64,000 nucleotides of DNA from Alligator mississippiensis (GCF_030867095.1 NC_081824.1:149139433-149203432), one strand, 5' to 3'; counted from the stretch's first letter, positions 9,974 through 23,581 are shown. Notes: a model not told the origin generated them from the sequence alone. Translations and numbers: made by a program.

Positions 9974-12199
9974 CCTTAACCATTCCTTCTCCATTTATTA
10001 TTTGTTCCCCCACCCCCAATAATTAAAAATCAAGCAACCACACAAAAACCATGGCATATACCATTTGCAAGCCATCACTATTCTTTCTGCTCTTTCTCCT
10101 ATTTTTTCTTTTTCTTTCTTTTTTTTTTCTTCATTGCTCCAATCTTTATTTTGTGTCTTTATTTTGTGGAAAGGGCCCACATTGGTCACTTAAATGAAGT
10201 ACATGGCAACATTTTTTAGATCTGTACAGTGTGCCACAATACAATTTAAAATATCCATCCTACAAAAAGAAAATACATCTAAGAGCTTAGGAAGGTTACT
10301 ATACTACACATTTACAATTTAAATGTTTTCTCCTATTTTTTCTTTCTTTCTTGTCTATTTAAATGTTAAGCTCTTTGGGGCACGGACAATCTCACTTTGT
10401 GTTTGCAGGGTAACTAGTGCAATGGGGGATGGGGCTAATTGTGGTTGTCACTAAATCGTACTAACAGTGTTTGAGGTGGTTCTCTTAAAGTGCTCTGTCA
10501 ACCTGAGCACCTGTTGAAAAAGATCAGTAGTTTTTTTACCAGGAAATTCTTAAGGGGGGGAAAAAAACCCTTTTCCCTTTAAAAGAAAATTGCTTCAAAA
10601 TGTGCATGGCATTCTTATGAAAAACCAACACTGAAAACCAGAAAAAAAATCGAATGCCTCCTTTTCATTTCTGCCTTTTCCAGTGTCCAAAATAGGTGGG
10701 AAGAAGGGGGGGGGGGGGAGGAAAGAGTGGGGAATGAATGTATGAAAACTTCTTAATTTTCAAAAATAGTTGCTTTTATTTTCAGTTTGTGAAAAAAAAA
10801 AGTCTCAAAGTTTTTCTTTAGAATAAAAGCTTATGTAATATTAATAATGGTTCATGGCATGTTTTAGTATCAGCTGTGATGAGTCTACATAAAAATATAA
10901 ATCGGAGGTCTTTGCATGGATTATGCTTCTGAAAGAAAACTGTTTGACTCTCAACGCCATGTTACACAATTTGTCTCAGTCCAAAGGGGAGGTGGAGGGA
11001 AGAAAAAATAATTCTTTTTAAAAGGTGTTTTTATGAGTTAGGAATAAAAGTCTTTCTTGGCCAAAAAGGCTCAGCAATGTCTAGGGACAAAGGTGAACTA
11101 TTTATCTCTAACATTTATACAGAGCACCCATCATTGTAGTATCTCCACCGGGGCAGGGAAAATCTGGCCCCCATCAGCTGGAACGCTGTATACAATTACT
11201 GCACTGAAGTATTCCATGCATTTTTCCAGCCATTCTGTGAGCTTGCTTGGAGACATGAAAGAGGAGATTATCTCCCCAGGAGTAAAAAACACACAAGTTA
11301 AAACGGTTGCTATATTTAAAAGCCATGCTTTATTTTTATTGCGTTCGTATTAGACTTAGTAAATAAGCTGCCCTTGATTTTTACAAAAGGACAAGCAAGC
11401 CATGCAGTGAAAGTCATACGCAAGCAGCGCAGTGACAATGTCATTAAGCACAATAGGAACAATTCTTGTCTTACTGTGGCTGCACTCCAGAGCAAAAGGG
11501 CCAAGAGGGACAGCAACATTCAAGGGCATTTTAGAGGTTGGTCTGGTTGATCATTTTTTGTCGTTGTCCCTTAAGCTCATTTTCCAGATGCAATCTTTCA
11601 GGTTTTCTTTGTATGCTTTTGGCTGGTCAGAGCCAGAGCATCAATGATGCTGTTGCATCTGAACAGGTTATGCGGACAGAATACTGGAGCTGGGTATAGA
11701 CCACATTACGGCCCTGTCTGAATTTCCTCAGAGACTCACACGCCATGGGGAATTTCCAAAGGGCTGCCCTGTAAGACCCAAACTATTTTAAGGAAAACAC
11801 AAATTGTTAGCATACTCAGGGAAAGTCCAGTTTCCCTAACTGGAAGGCAACACGTGGTCTTGATGAAGCTGGCACAGTCTTAGGAATGACAGTAGAGAAA
11901 ATATGATAATCCTAGGTTCATTTTCAGAGACCTATTTATGCTGGGCCTGTTTTTATATTTTCTGGTGACTCCAAAGTGGTCAGGCACAATGCCCTTACAC
12001 TAACAGCCAGCAACCTTTACAAGGCATGGGCTGGAACAACCTGGCTTTGGTCCAGCATTGGCAGGGGCACAGGCACACAGGCTGTATGCTGCCAACTCCT
12101 GCCCTATACCATTATTAGCCTTGAAGCCCTATGCTGGATGTACACAGATAGCATGATGGTGGCACAGTTGCCATATCTTAGGAAGTGAAATTACTCATT
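9974..12199. other. Unique AT-rich DNA
   Basis: Apart from the SINE tail at 10355 and homopolymer runs, this is unique-looking AT-rich sequence. I see no exon. It is a reasonable place to look for conserved noncoding elements, but none can be shown from one sequence. Confidence 0.5.
10355..10470 (+). mobile_element. SINE/LINE2-like tail
   Basis: TTAAGCTCTTTGGGGCACGG, GTGTTTGCAGGGTAACTAG and AATGGGGGATGGGGC follow the common tail of ancient amniote SINEs. Confidence 0.5.
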
Positions 12200-12681
12200 G
12201 GGCACATCTACATGAGATGCTTACAGCAGAGCTGCCTAATTAGCTCTGCAGTAAAGTCTCAGGGTCTACACATGAGCCCCTATTAGGCTGCAGGAAACTA
12301 ATTAACTCTGCTGCAGGTTAGTACTTATAAACACAAGTTCTATCCTAGGGTGGCATTCTTTAGTGTGCAGCAATGCATGTATAGACGCTGATGGGACTAG
12401 CTGGGGCACGAGGGTGCTTCAATGCAGGGGCTGCCTGCTGGCTAGCCCTGAACTGGAGCACCCTCATGCCCCTGCCAACCTGTCGGCAGCATGTTGAACC
12501 AGATCAGAGCAGCCCCAGGCTGGCAGGCTGATCCCCGCAGGCCCTCTATCAGCCAAAGCTGCTCTGATCCCGCTCAACATGCTGCAGTGCTGGGCGCACA
12601 TGTAAACTCTGGAGTTTATTGCATGTACAGATATGTGCCAGAGTTTATTGCATCACATTACTTTCATGTGTAGATGTGCCC
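12200..12681. mobile_element. MITE, ATCTACATG family (482 bp)
   Basis: The termini GGGCACATCTACATG and CATGTGTAGATGTGCCC are inverted repeats. The GC-rich centre contains inverted blocks (GCAGCATGTTGA at 12487 and TCAACATGCTGC at 12575). Near the right end, AACTCTGGAGTTTATTGCAT matches the AATAAACTC block of the 4925 copy. Confidence 0.75.
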
Positions 12682-12833
12682 ATTGTTTACTATATTTAAT
12701 GAAAGTCTTTCTCTCTACCTTTACTTCGAGACTAGATTAGCTCCTGATGAAATGTCAGTGGTGCTATACCTGGGATGAATTCAGCTGTCTCTCTCTCTCT
12801 ATTGGAAAATTGTGATTTTTTTTTTCCCAGTAT

Positions 12834-12947
12834 GCTCCCTTCACTGCATTGCTTCTATGTTCTTTCTTGCTGCTATCACCAAACAAGTAAGCTCCCTTCA
12901 CTGTATCTTTTCTATGATCTTTCTTGCTGTTCTCACTAAATACCATT
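12834..12947. repeat. Two-copy tandem repeat, period 57 bp
   Basis: GCTCCCTTCACTG begins both units (12834 and 12891), each followed by a TTCTATG.TCTTTCTTGCTG block. Confidence 0.7.
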
Positions 12948-13349
12948 AAAATGAAGAAACTCCATTTGCAAAGTCTTTGCCCAATTGTATTTTTTCTTGA
13001 AAAGTTGATACAATAACACTGTAAAATGGGGTAATTTATTTCTGTAATTTTAAAATTAATGGATGGAATGAATTATTTTATCTGTATTTTATTCCTGTTT
13101 TTTCTGAGTGTATAATTTAAAACTAGTTATTTTTTTGCTAGATATTTGATTTTAAGAGGAATCAGAGGAAGGCAGATTTTTTCATCTCTGGATTAGCAGG
13201 GCAGTGCTTGCATAGTGAGCATTCAGCTGTTGATAATATCCTCTTCTTCAGCTGATCACATGCACTTTCTTTTTTTTGATCCATGGCACTAGCAACATGA
13301 TTTTGTAATAATGCTTTCACCTTCCATAAGGTCTTTCAGTTAAGTCTCA

Positions 13350-14087
13350 GGCCTTGGACAGATGTACAGTTGAAGTGCTCCAAATTATGCTTTAATTTGG
13401 AGCAAATTCAGAGTGCTTCAAGCCTGCTGGAGAGCTTCTAAATTACAATGACAGCATTCAGTGGCATGCTGTACAGTCAGGGAGCATGGCAAGGGGTTGC
13501 TTGTGCCTGTGGCTCCACTCTCTGCCCTCCCAAATGGGGGTGGGGTAGAAAGCATGGTGGATGCCAATGAACACTCTCCTGTATGTTTGACCTCAATCTC
13601 CCAGGTCCGTAAGTGGAGGGGCATGAAAGCAATTATTCTCTCGAGCCCCAGGATTAAAAAGAACAATTCTTTGCACAGCTCTCAGGCCCTGGAGATTGCG
13701 GAGAACAGCCCTATGAGACTCTGAAGGCCAGAGGCCAAAAACCATGCGGGAATTCCTGCTCTCCAGCCCCTAGTATGGCTGAGCACAGAGGAGAGGGCTC
13801 ATCGGCTGTCTGCTCTGCTGTTACCCGCTTTCTTTTGTGGGGTTGGGGCTGGGGAGAGAAGAGCAGTGTGGGATGCCAGAGGGCTGAGTAACCTCCTGCT
13901 GCACTCCACAGAGAGTGCAGATATAACTGGAATTAGGAAAGTGCTTCCAGATAGTTGCTGCTTCATCCAGGGTTATTTTCAGAGTATGTCACTTCAGTCG
14001 TTTTTTGGAGAGTACATCTCTCAACTTCCCCTCTGAAGCACTTCAAAGGTGGTTGAAATGCTTCAAATATTCTGTGTGTTCAGGGCC
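13350..14087. mobile_element. Candidate TIR element (about 740 bp)
   Basis: The left end GGCCTTGGACAGATGTACAG and the inverted right end GGCCCTGAACACACAGAATA align over about 40 bp, followed in both by TTGAAG.GCTTC-type blocks. The only possible target duplication is TCA. The ends are decayed and the call is tentative. Confidence 0.4.
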
Positions 14088-14093
14088 TCAGAG

Positions 14094-14215
14094 TGCTTCC
14101 AAAAATGAACGACGAGGCAGGGTGGCACCTTAGAGACTAACAGGTTCAGAAAGGCAGGAGCTTTATTAGGCAATAACCTATATAGCCAGATGCTATCAGA
14201 GCCTATGGGGTGAGC
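14094..14215. repeat. Interspersed repeat fragment, family not named
   Basis: It contains GGTGGCACCTTAGAGACTAA followed by AGGAGCTTTATTAGGCAATA. The first motif is a common marker of a widespread sauropsid repeat. No termini were found. Confidence 0.45.
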
Positions 14216-14589
14216 GCCATTGAGACGTGTCCCCTCTTTCCCTCTGTTGCTAAATTCAGCATCATGGGGGGAGGGAACAGAAGGGTGAACACCAGCAGCG
14301 CTTACCCCTTGGGCTCTGAAGCTGATTGAAAGCAGTGTCTCTGGCCACAGTTTGCACTGATGAGCCCACAGCTCACTCTACATGCAAATCTCCAGCAGAA
14401 GCCTACACTGACCAAGTGGCGAGCTCAGAGCTCGCTGTGCATGCATGGCATAGCTAAACAGGGGTGAAACTGCACTGCTACATGTCCTCACCCCAGTCTG
14501 CCCTTGCCCCATGCTACCTTCTGCCTGAGTGTAGATTAACACAGCTACCCACCTGGAAGAAATTAATGCATTAACCTTTGTACAACCTT

Positions 14590-14745
14590 GTGACGGAAGG
14601 AGGTATTCCCCCCGACCTTTACAGATGAGATAACTGAGGCAGATATGAATTAACCTGGGTATTTATAAACAATGTTATGGAGCCGGGACTAGAACCCACA
14701 TTTCATGACTCCTGGGCTCGTGCTTTAGCTAAAAAGATTCTCCAT
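14590..14745 (-). mobile_element. MIR SINE, minus strand
   Basis: TTACAGATGAGATAACTGAG, GGACTAGAACCCACATTTCA and TCGTGCTTTAGC follow the reverse complement of MIR. Confidence 0.75.
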
Positions 14746-14999
14746 CGTCTCATACATTGGTAGTGAAATTATCAACTTAGTTTTAGTTGTGGATGAGACT
14801 TAGTTTACCTTAAGCCACAGATAAATGTCCAAGATCCGGCTGATTTCTTCAATGTTATTCACACTGAGCTTCTTTTGGAGATTGGTGATCCCTCGTTTTT
14901 AATTCCTTGAATTGTTCTACACTTCCCACTGGCGGTGACACCTGACAATTTGGCAATTCCATTCTAACACAGTTTTCAAGTAAACTCCATGCTAGGAGA

Positions 15000-15321
15000 A
15001 GATGCCAGACTGATATCCTGCTGTTGGAGATGAAGAGAGTCAAGCAATAGGTGCACCAGGAGAAGCCCCACTAGAAAGTGTGCACGCTGGCTGAGGCAAA
15101 GCCAGTGGGCACGGGCTGGAGCATGGTGCAGGCTGCCCTGGGTGGGGCTTGGCCCCATGCAGAGTGCCACGTGGCAGCCATGGGCCAAATCCAATCAATT
15201 GGAAGTTGCCTCCCCTGGCGGGCCAGCTCTAATAAGTTGGCGAGTGCCTCACCCCCACAGGCTGGATCCAATCAGCTGGTGGGCCACATCAGGCCCACAG
15301 GCCATATTTTGCCCACCCTTG
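15000..15321 (-). mobile_element. hAT-related fragment
   Basis: It ends with ATTTTGCCCACCCTTG at 15321, preceded by GGCCCACAGGCCAT. The interior resembles that of the 6626-7137 copy (GCAGGCTGCCCTGG, GCTTGGCCCCATG). The left end is not resolved. Confidence 0.5.
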
Positions 15322-15617
15322 ATCTATAAAGACTTCTGTCTGCTACTGAGCAATTGTGCCAGCTAGGGTGATTTTCTACTACTGACAGGTAAGAAAAGGT
15401 TATAAAAAGATATACAAATATATATGTTGGAGCTAGAAGTGTCTTGTAATATTGCATTTAAGCCCTTTCCACAATGCCTACATATAGGCCTTGCATTTAA
15501 TTATAGAAATTAAAGCTGGAAAAGAATTATTAGGTCATGTAATCCCTCCTCATGCTACTGCCATGAACAGTGGCAATACAATCCCATGGTGTTTGGGGTA
15601 AAGTTAGACAGTAAGCT

Positions 15618-16533
15618 AGAGGCAGGCAAAATATGGCCCTCAGGCCAGATCCTGCCTGCAGACAGACTTTGTCCAGCCCACAGTGGGTCCCTCAGTCCCT
15701 CCTGGCCCAGGTACCATCTGGCCCGTGGCACGTCCTGCCACCCCCAGGTGCACAGCAGCGCTAAGGGGGCTCCGCAGCTGGACTCTGGCCCTGGCTGCAT
15801 GGAGACTGGCAGGGACCCACCTGCACAGCCCTGGACCTGGCCCTGGCCCAGCTTGCCCCGCACCCAGCCAGGATCCGCACACACAGCCCTAGCCCCAGAC
15901 CACTCCACACCCGCTCCAGACCCACCCACCCATGATGAACGGTAGTGGCTGTGGCAGTGGCAGGGTGCAGGAGAAAAGCGACTGCCTTCCCCTCACAGCT
16001 GCCAGGCCCTTCTTGCTACACTACAGCCACTCAAAGCCCGTGCCTAGGCTGCCCTGTGACTCCTCTCCACCACTATCACCACTGTCACCAGCGCCTCCCC
16101 CGAGTCACTCAGTGGGGCAGCGGTGGCAGTGGAGAGGAGCTTCAGGTCAGACCAGGCTTGGGCTCTGGCAGGTTGCAGAAAGAAGGGCTTAGCAGCAGTG
16201 AGAGGAAAGTGGTTGTTTTTTCCCTGGTGCCCAGCAGCAGCTTCTGCCTGGCTGCTGCCGTTGCTCACTGTGGATGGTCCAGCATGAAGCAGGTGTGGGG
16301 CGGGCCAAGGTCAGGGCTGTGTGCATGGGTCCTGGCTTGTGTGAAGCTGGTCTGCTCCAGCTGGGGCGAGTCCAAAGCGCAGGTCAGGTCAGGGCTGTGT
16401 GCTCAGCTGCTGCAGAGCACTGGTGGAGTGAGGAACTGCAGGGCGTGTGGGCCCCAGGCTGTTTGGGGCGACCTGCGACAGCTCCCCAAAACTGCCTATG
16501 TTGTCCATGGGCCCAAATAATTGCCCAGTCCTG
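15618..16533 (+). mobile_element. Non-autonomous hAT-type DNA transposon (916 bp) with 8-bp TSD
   Basis: The left end TAGAGGCAGGCAAA and right end TTGCCCAGTCCTG are inverted relatives of CAGGGGTGGGCAAA. The flanks CAGTAAGC (15610-15617) and CAGTAGGC (16534-16541) differ by one base, an 8-bp duplication typical of hAT. The interior is GC-rich with long spurious open frames on both strands and no transposase motif. The same termini recur in the 168-bp element at 63141. Confidence 0.8.
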
Positions 16534-19500
16534 CAGTAGGCCAAACAGATCAGTGTCGACTAGTGGTAAGTTCATAGCAATGCTGACGGACAACAGAAGT
16601 CAGGACAATTGCACCGTCCTGGCTGAAACAGCAGCCAGTGAACCACAGGCATGTGTTTCACCCTTGTAGGGGCTCCCTGGCATCACACAGCTGTTGTCTC
16701 AGTCACACAGACGCTGTCAGGCTGCATACGTAGGTTAGGAACTCTGACTGAACAGAAAACTTTGGGAAGCAAAACTGCAAAGCCAACGTACAGAAGGAGC
16801 ACTTAGCACATGCAGGCGGCTGGCCGGGGTCTTTATAAACCCAGAGGAAGACATGCCATAAGACTAATCTGCTCTCATAGCTGAACACTAAATTAACCCC
16901 GAGGACAGTAGCATTTTCCAGATTGTTAGCCAAATGACTAATTAAGTATCCTTCTCTAGCTATATATACACACAGACAGACTTGGCACACAGAAAGACTC
17001 CAAAGGGTTAAAAATAAACCCCACCCCCTTGTAGCTCATTTCATGCCCATGTAGAGGAGTGCCATGCTCCTCATGCATTTCCAAGACTCCACTGCTGGCT
17101 CTGAGGAAGCTTCTTAACAGCAATGACATTTTCTTCAAGACATTCTCCTTGTTTTTTTAATGCTCTCTATCTAGGCGAGCTTCCCTACTAAGCACGATTT
17201 CTCCAGGAACGTAGTTGCCAACTGCATGGTTTGTTCTAAACTGGGAAATAAAATGTGTCCACTAGCACATTTCTGGTCCTCTCTGCTGCAACACAGGCGG
17301 TGACTGCTATGTGGGAGAGACACTGGCTCAAATTCAGGAGGTAACTATTTTGCATATCTCAGCTGATGACATGGCAAGACAGGAGGTGTTTGCTTTTGCT
17401 TTATACACTTACTTGAACTCATTCCCCCTCTTCCCCCCCCTCTGCTAAAATTTTGCCCTTTTCCACTTTTCTCCAGACAAAAAAATACCCTCCTCATTTT
17501 TCAGTGATGCTTTGACTTAGTGGGTGCTTGTTCAGCATTGCTCTGCTCTTCCCTCAAGGGGCAACAATGTCAAGTTGTTCCGAGCGTAGCCCAAAATGAA
17601 CATACAGTGCCATGTGTGGGTTGTTTTGCAAGTGCCTTTCATACGAATTGCTTCCCATGACAAATTGCACAGAGGTGGAAGCAGGGGCTGTGGGCATGTT
17701 CTGACTGCAGAGATAGACCAGGAGATCCTGCATCAGGGGTCTGAGCATCCAGGTTAGTCCAGCTATACTCAAATGACTACCTCTCTGCTGGTGCTGAACT
17801 CCTGGGTTCCCCTTCCCCCCTGTCTGGGGGTTGCTGGGATTTTGCATGTCAGATGTCATAATTCTTTCTGCTGCACTCACAGAACTGGGCTGCTCTATGA
17901 TTCTTTCCCCGTGACCTGCAGGAGAATTTTTCTGTCCTTCTGGGATCATCGAGGGACCTGTGGGAAGGCACTTTGGGGTTATCAGCAGTCAAGCCGTTTA
18001 ACCCAAGTTGCAAAGTGAGTACATTATCAACTCCATTGTAAATGGTATCCAGCTCTAATCTATGCTTCCAGCTGTTCTAGCTAGCCTGGGTGGGATAGAG
18101 AGTTTTGTGTGCAGACAGGAGGAAATACACTTGGGCAAAAGGGGCTACACCTGGGAAAAAGCCTTAGCTGTCTCTGTAGGGATGAGATAATTTTTATGAA
18201 GCATAGTTAAAGGAGAAGAGATGTCAACATGAAATGAAATGCCAGTGAGCCAGAGTAGTATAGGAAAACTCTTCCACATGGTCTGACCCTCTAGCAGAAA
18301 GGTCTTACACCAACAATGAGTGAGGACACTGCACACAGTGAAGGGAGAGAGAAAGGTGCCAAAGCCACTTAAAGAAACTGGAGAGTAAAGACAGAAACAA
18401 GGTCCATCAGGTAACTTAGAGCTAGTCCTCAAAGAGTTTAGAACTAGCCAGTTTTGATCTTGATGGGAACCAGTGGAGTGGCTGAGCCAGATCTGACATG
18501 ATTATAATGCTCAGAGTATTTGAGAAGGCATTACCTGAAATCTAGAGAGGTTGGCTTAGAAGGCCATGGAGAAGAGGGCTGCAATGGGGAAGGTCAGGAT
18601 GGGCAGGCTGACTAACATGGCAACTGTGAGAGTAGATGAGTGGGAAGAACCCACTCATCATAGTTTCACTTAGTGGAGGCAAATGGAAAGCCAGAGCAAG
18701 GAGAACAGAGAGAAAAATATTTGAGAATTCACCTCTACCCCAGAACTAAAGCCAGACACTTGTGTTATAAGACCATTGACTGTAGGCAATGAGGACAAAG
18801 TCATCACAACAAAGCAGAAAGGGCACACAAGATGTGGTGATAGGTAGCAGCACGACAAAAGTTTGACGACCAAACTTTTAACAGGGATGCGCAGATTTGA
18901 AGGCCTTGCCAATGCTCTCTGGGGCAAAAATTGTCTCTAGCTCTGTGTTTGTCCAGCACTTGCAATGGATTCCTGGCCTCTGACCAGGGCATCTGAGCAA
19001 TGTGGGAGTACACATAATTGTACAAGAAAACTTGCACTGGCTTAATTAACAGGCCACTAGTTTTGGCTCTGCTAAGTAATATAATCCTCACTTAAAGCAG
19101 TTCAGCTCCAGTCAGTAAGTTACCAAATGAAGCTAAACTGATTTAAGCAAGGGTCAAAGCTGTTGTAAGTTTGAACCTTTACATTATGTTATGCACAGGC
19201 TTGTACCAGCGTCACGCGTCACCTTCAGATTTCAAGTGATCTCCTCAGGGTGTAAATACAGACTAATGTTACCAAAGTGAATGAATTAACTCTGGATTTA
19301 CACTGTTGCGGCCGAGCTCAGAACACTGCGCAGGGAGTTCACACCCAGAGGTATTTCTCCCTAAGCAAATAATCTGACAATGTGACCCACTATAGCAAAG
19401 AGAGTTGCTGTTAGAGGTTACATGTTACTTTTAAACGGATGCAAGGGCTTGCTCAGCTGAAGTCCACAAATTCTGGTCAATAGCATAAGCTATACATAGT

Positions 19501-20444
19501 CAAGGCAACCGCATACTGCTTTGCTGAAACCCAAGAAAGCCTGGATAATATCCAAGAGGCACACTTGGTTCCCATATCAAGCCAACATCATTCTCTCACT
19601 GCTAAAACCCAGAAAGGTTTGCATTCAGATGAGGACCTGGATGCTTTTATAAGGGACTACATTTCATCCCAGCCTCCCAAGCACTAAGCACCAATCAGAG
19701 AAGGTAATACCATATAAAGAATTTCATTCACCCTGTCCCAATGGCCAGCCTCCGCCTCCCTCATGTATCCCATGGTCAGGCTCCTTGTCAGTGCATCCAG
19801 GAGGGTCCCTCTGTTCTGATTAAAGCAGTAATGAAGGGAGCAGTTAAGATGTGGGAAGAGTGAGAGGACGTATGGTCTCACCATGTTACCTCAAGTCTCT
19901 GGCCACTACAGTAGTGTAAGTAAGGGGGACAAGCAGGGCACCAGGCCCAGGCACTGAATCGGAGGAGGCACCAGTCTTTGCCATGACAGGTGCAGCCCTG
20001 CACTGCAGGGCCATAAGAGCAGTGCATCTGGAGGATGGGGAATGGTGACCCCACAGGGGAGATTTTATCAGAGCAGGTGCAGCTCTGCAACCCAGTAGCA
20101 TATCTGGGATGGGGGGAAGTGAAGAGGGGACCAGGTCCAGAGGCATCCTGCTGAAAGCCAATCCAAGCCAATGCTACTACAACAGTGGCAGCAGTATCTG
20201 CTGTTTTCAGTGTGCAGAGAGCCCAGGCAGATAAGACTTCTCATCACTACCCCTCCTGGCAACAGTGGTCAGCATACCCCTGCCCCAGAGCTTGCTGCTC
20301 CTCTTCCAAACCAAGGTCCTCTGCCAAGGGGAAAAGGTCATGAGAAGCTACCACACCAGCAGCTCAGGAAGGGGGAAGCTGTTCTTTTCCTTGACTGCCA
20401 ATTTATTGTTGAGCCAGTCCTCACGTGTTTGTCCTCTGTGTGAG
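16534..20444. other. Intergenic, nothing recognised
   Basis: About 3.9 kb of mixed-composition sequence with no repeat or coding signature that I could identify. Confidence 0.5.
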
Positions 20445-20575
20445 GGTACCAAGAACTTCCTCTCCTTAGCTTTGTTAATCCCCCTTTGCACTTCTACAAA
20501 CTGTGACCAGGTCCCTTTTCAGCCTGAAAATGCAGAACAGAACTTCTCACTCCTTATGCACAGCTAAAGCATTTG
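20445..20575 (-). mobile_element. CR1 remnant, minus strand
   Basis: Degenerate CR1 ORF2/3' sequence in reverse orientation (CTTCTACAAACTGTGACCAG, GTCCCTTTTCAGCCTGAAAA). Confidence 0.45.
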
Positions 20576-21244
20576 AGTTTCTGGATACTAGAGCCTTCCT
20601 GCAAGCAAAGGTGTCCCTACTATAGTAGGTTTACACATACATGTTGCATACTGTACTGGTCATTAAGCATAGTCATTGCCCTCTACAGGAATATATGGCT
20701 TCCAGTTATTTATATTGCCTTCCTCTGCTAACTCAGCCCAGTACAAATTGCCACCTTCTCCGCCATTGTATATTGGTATGAAGGTGGCGCTAGAGTATAT
20801 TCAAGTTCATATTCCTTCCAGTTCATATTCCCTTTCTCCCTTAACTCACAGAATGAGGTGTTTTTTAAAACTAATTCTGACAAGGGTGAGAAATCAAAGT
20901 TTTGTCTTCATTTTAATGGATGTGCATCTCTGGAGTGATGATGATAGATGAGGGTAACGTCTGCAGTATTTTCTCATCATGGTTCTTAAAGTCAAAGAGG
21001 TGATGGTTAGGTCTCTTCATAGACTTCTGCACCAGCTCCCAGAGCTGAATTAAATGACTGCCCTGGGAAGAATCTAAGCAATATAGATTTTCCTGCTATT
21101 AAAAATAATCTAAGTGTGAAACCAACTGCAAATCACTACTCAGAACAACATGTGATTTTTGGCAACCCACATGATTTTTGGCATTTAAAATTGGATTAGA
21201 GGAGAATATTTGCTGGTGCTTCCAATAGTCCTTAATAATTAGCT

Positions 21245-21404
21245 CTTATTCCATGCCTGTCATCTTTAATGCTTTTTTAACATACATTAGCTAATTATTT
21301 TTCAGGGCACACAGAGGTATCTAGGTGGTCTTATTGCCCCAATTTACAGCTGGGTAAACCAAGGCCCAGAAGTGACTTGACTTGCAGTTTTGGGTTCTGC
21401 ATTT
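21245..21404 (-). mobile_element. MIR SINE, minus strand
   Basis: CCCCAATTTACAGCTGGGTA, AACCAAGGCCCAGAAGTGAC and an AT-rich tail follow reverse MIR. It abuts a CR1 remnant. Confidence 0.65.
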
Positions 21405-21810
21405 TAAAAGAGACATGGAGAAATTAGAGAGGTTCCAAAGGCAGCCAACAAAAATGATGAAGGGCTTGGAAGGCAAGCCTTTTGAGAAGACATCAAGAGA
21501 AATAAGCATGTTCAGCTTGCAGAAAGGGTGATTAAAAGGGGACATGATGTCCATCTTTAAATTTCTGAAGAGCTTCGGTAAAGAGGGAGAACACCTTTTG
21601 TCCCTGTCTGCAGAGAGTAGGATGTATAGCAGTGGCTTGAAATTGTAGCAGAGTGGGTTTAGATTGGATTTCAGGAAAAACAACGTCACTGTTAGAAGAG
21701 CGAAGCAGTTCTAGGGATTGCCTAGAACTGTTGTTGAATCTTCTTCATTGGAGTTTTTCAAAAAGAGTTTGGAGAAGCACTGGTCAGAGATGATCTAGGA
21801 ATAGCTATGC
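21405..21810 (+). mobile_element. CR1 ORF2 C-terminal remnant
   Basis: With a few stops the + strand reads MEKLERFQRQPTKMMKG, FSLQKG, DMMSIFKFLKS, FRLDFRKNNVTVRRAKQF and LEFFKKSLEKH, which follows the CR1 ORF2 C-terminus. Confidence 0.8.
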
Positions 21811-22559
21811 CTGCAGTGTAATGTGAATAGCAGTTGACCCACACACGTGCACCACTTGGAGATCTGACATGGGAAGAGCTCTGCAGCTTAGAAGAGGTGG
21901 AAATTGGCAGGGCCCATACTCAGCAGCAGGAGAATGAATCAGAGTTGCACAAATAGTTTTGCTATGAAAGAAAATTAAAGGAGCCAGAATAAGATCATGA
22001 AGAGAATAGGATGACAGAAAAGGTGGTTCTGGCTCTCCATTTAGGACATGTGGAGCTAGCTGTGTTTGAGGTCCCCAAGTTGCGGTGCAGAGTGGAGTTA
22101 TTTTGGTTTTCCTGTGCTTCTGGGCTTTAATGTTTGCCGTGCGGGATCAGGAAAGAACTTTTCCCCCTCTGTTGCTAGGTATCAAGGTGTTTTTTTTATC
22201 TGCCTTCCTTAAAAGCATTGGGTGTTGGCTGCAGCCAAGGCTGGGGATTTTGCCTCAGGTGTGCTGATGGTCCTGCTATGACTAAAAAACCCAGAGCTTC
22301 CAATTTAGAGGGACTTGCTCCTCTGCTCAGGGCCAGAAAGATTGCCACATCTGGGGTCAGGGAGGAATTTAACTTGAGATCAGAATGAACTGTGGGAGGT
22401 TTTGCCTTCCTTTGAGCAAGGGGCATGGTCCTCTTTTTGGGATCTCTCAAATGTAGGGGCAGGGCACTGACCATACTCTTGTCCTCCTGCTTTACATGTG
22501 GCAAGTTAGAGTGTTCTTGGTGTTTTTTGGGTGTTGTGCCTGGTAGTTGTGCGGTGGGT

Positions 22560-22700
22560 TGTTTGTGTCGTTTTAAGAGTAGGTTAGGCAAAACACTTGT
22601 ATTGGATGGTTTATACAGGGATGATCCTACCTTGAACAGGGGTAGACTTGATGGCCTCCTGCGGTCCTCTCCACCCCTACTTTTCTACAGTTATGACTCT
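22560..22700 (+). mobile_element. CR1 3' tail
   Basis: The CR1 3' region pattern is visible: AGAGTAGGTTAGGCAAAACA, ACAGGGATGATCCTACC, TAGACTTGATGGCCTCCTG and TCCTCTCCACCCCTA. Confidence 0.75.
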
Positions 22701-23388
22701 TGCAACAGCTCAGCTAAGAGCTCCTCACAGAGTTACCACTCATGTCAGGTAGCTTTCTAGGGACTGGGCAACAAGCAAGCAGAGGAACAAATAACCATAA
22801 GGAACAGTAAGATGAGGAGGAGAGAGAAAAAAAGAATGAAAACAGTAAGAGAGAGAAAGAGAGAATTGACAATAGGCAGGAAACTGATGTCTATCCACCA
22901 ATCTATCCCAAAGGGAGCTCCTTAACAAGAGATTGAACAATCGTCTTAATCCTCAGAGAATGAGCAGCGCTTAATACTACAATGTGTCCCACATGGCTGA
23001 GATGGTTGCTATAGAAATATATACTGTTGATTCAAAGAGTGCAGCACCAAAGGAATCGGATCATTTTAATATGGTGCTGCCTGCCTCTGCTTTATTTTCC
23101 AAATCCCCAAAGCAATTAGACTTTGTGTTTATAAAATTCACAGGAGAAATCTGAACACTGCACAATAGGCTCCAACCCCATCCCCCAAGGGACCTTGATC
23201 TCTGCTCACATTAACAATTTTAAAACTAGGCAGCTCAAGCTGTATTCATGCTATGTAATAGGAAAACCAAGCCCCAGAGGCTTGATGATATTTGATCCTT
23301 TCTTTAGCAGCTGTACCTGATTTGGATGTCCCTCAAACAGTGATGGCTGAGATCAGGGAATGTATGTCAGGGGATGAATCACTCTAGG

Positions 23389-23572
23389 ACACTGGTTTAA
23401 ACCTTTTTTCATTTGCGGACCCCTAAAAAATTTTGAACGGAGGTGCAGATCCCTTTGGATTGTAAGTGTAGGTATTCATGTACTTTTGATTGATTATAGT
23501 AATCTTTTGTAGACCCCTTAGACATAGTCTGCAGACCCCCAGAGGTCCACAGACCACAGGTTGAAAATGACT
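23389..23572 (+). mobile_element. hAT MITE (184 bp), TGGTTTAAACC family
   Basis: The ends ACACTGGTTTAAACC and GGTTGAAAATGACT are inverted relatives. The flanks ACTCTAGG (23381-23388) and ACTCTATG (23573-23580) differ by one base. It lies immediately upstream of another hAT fragment. Confidence 0.8.
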
Positions 23573-23581
23573 ACTCTATGG

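Noticed and set aside
15945-16520. 191-codon frame
   Set aside because: Inside the hAT element 15618-16533; no transposase or host similarity.
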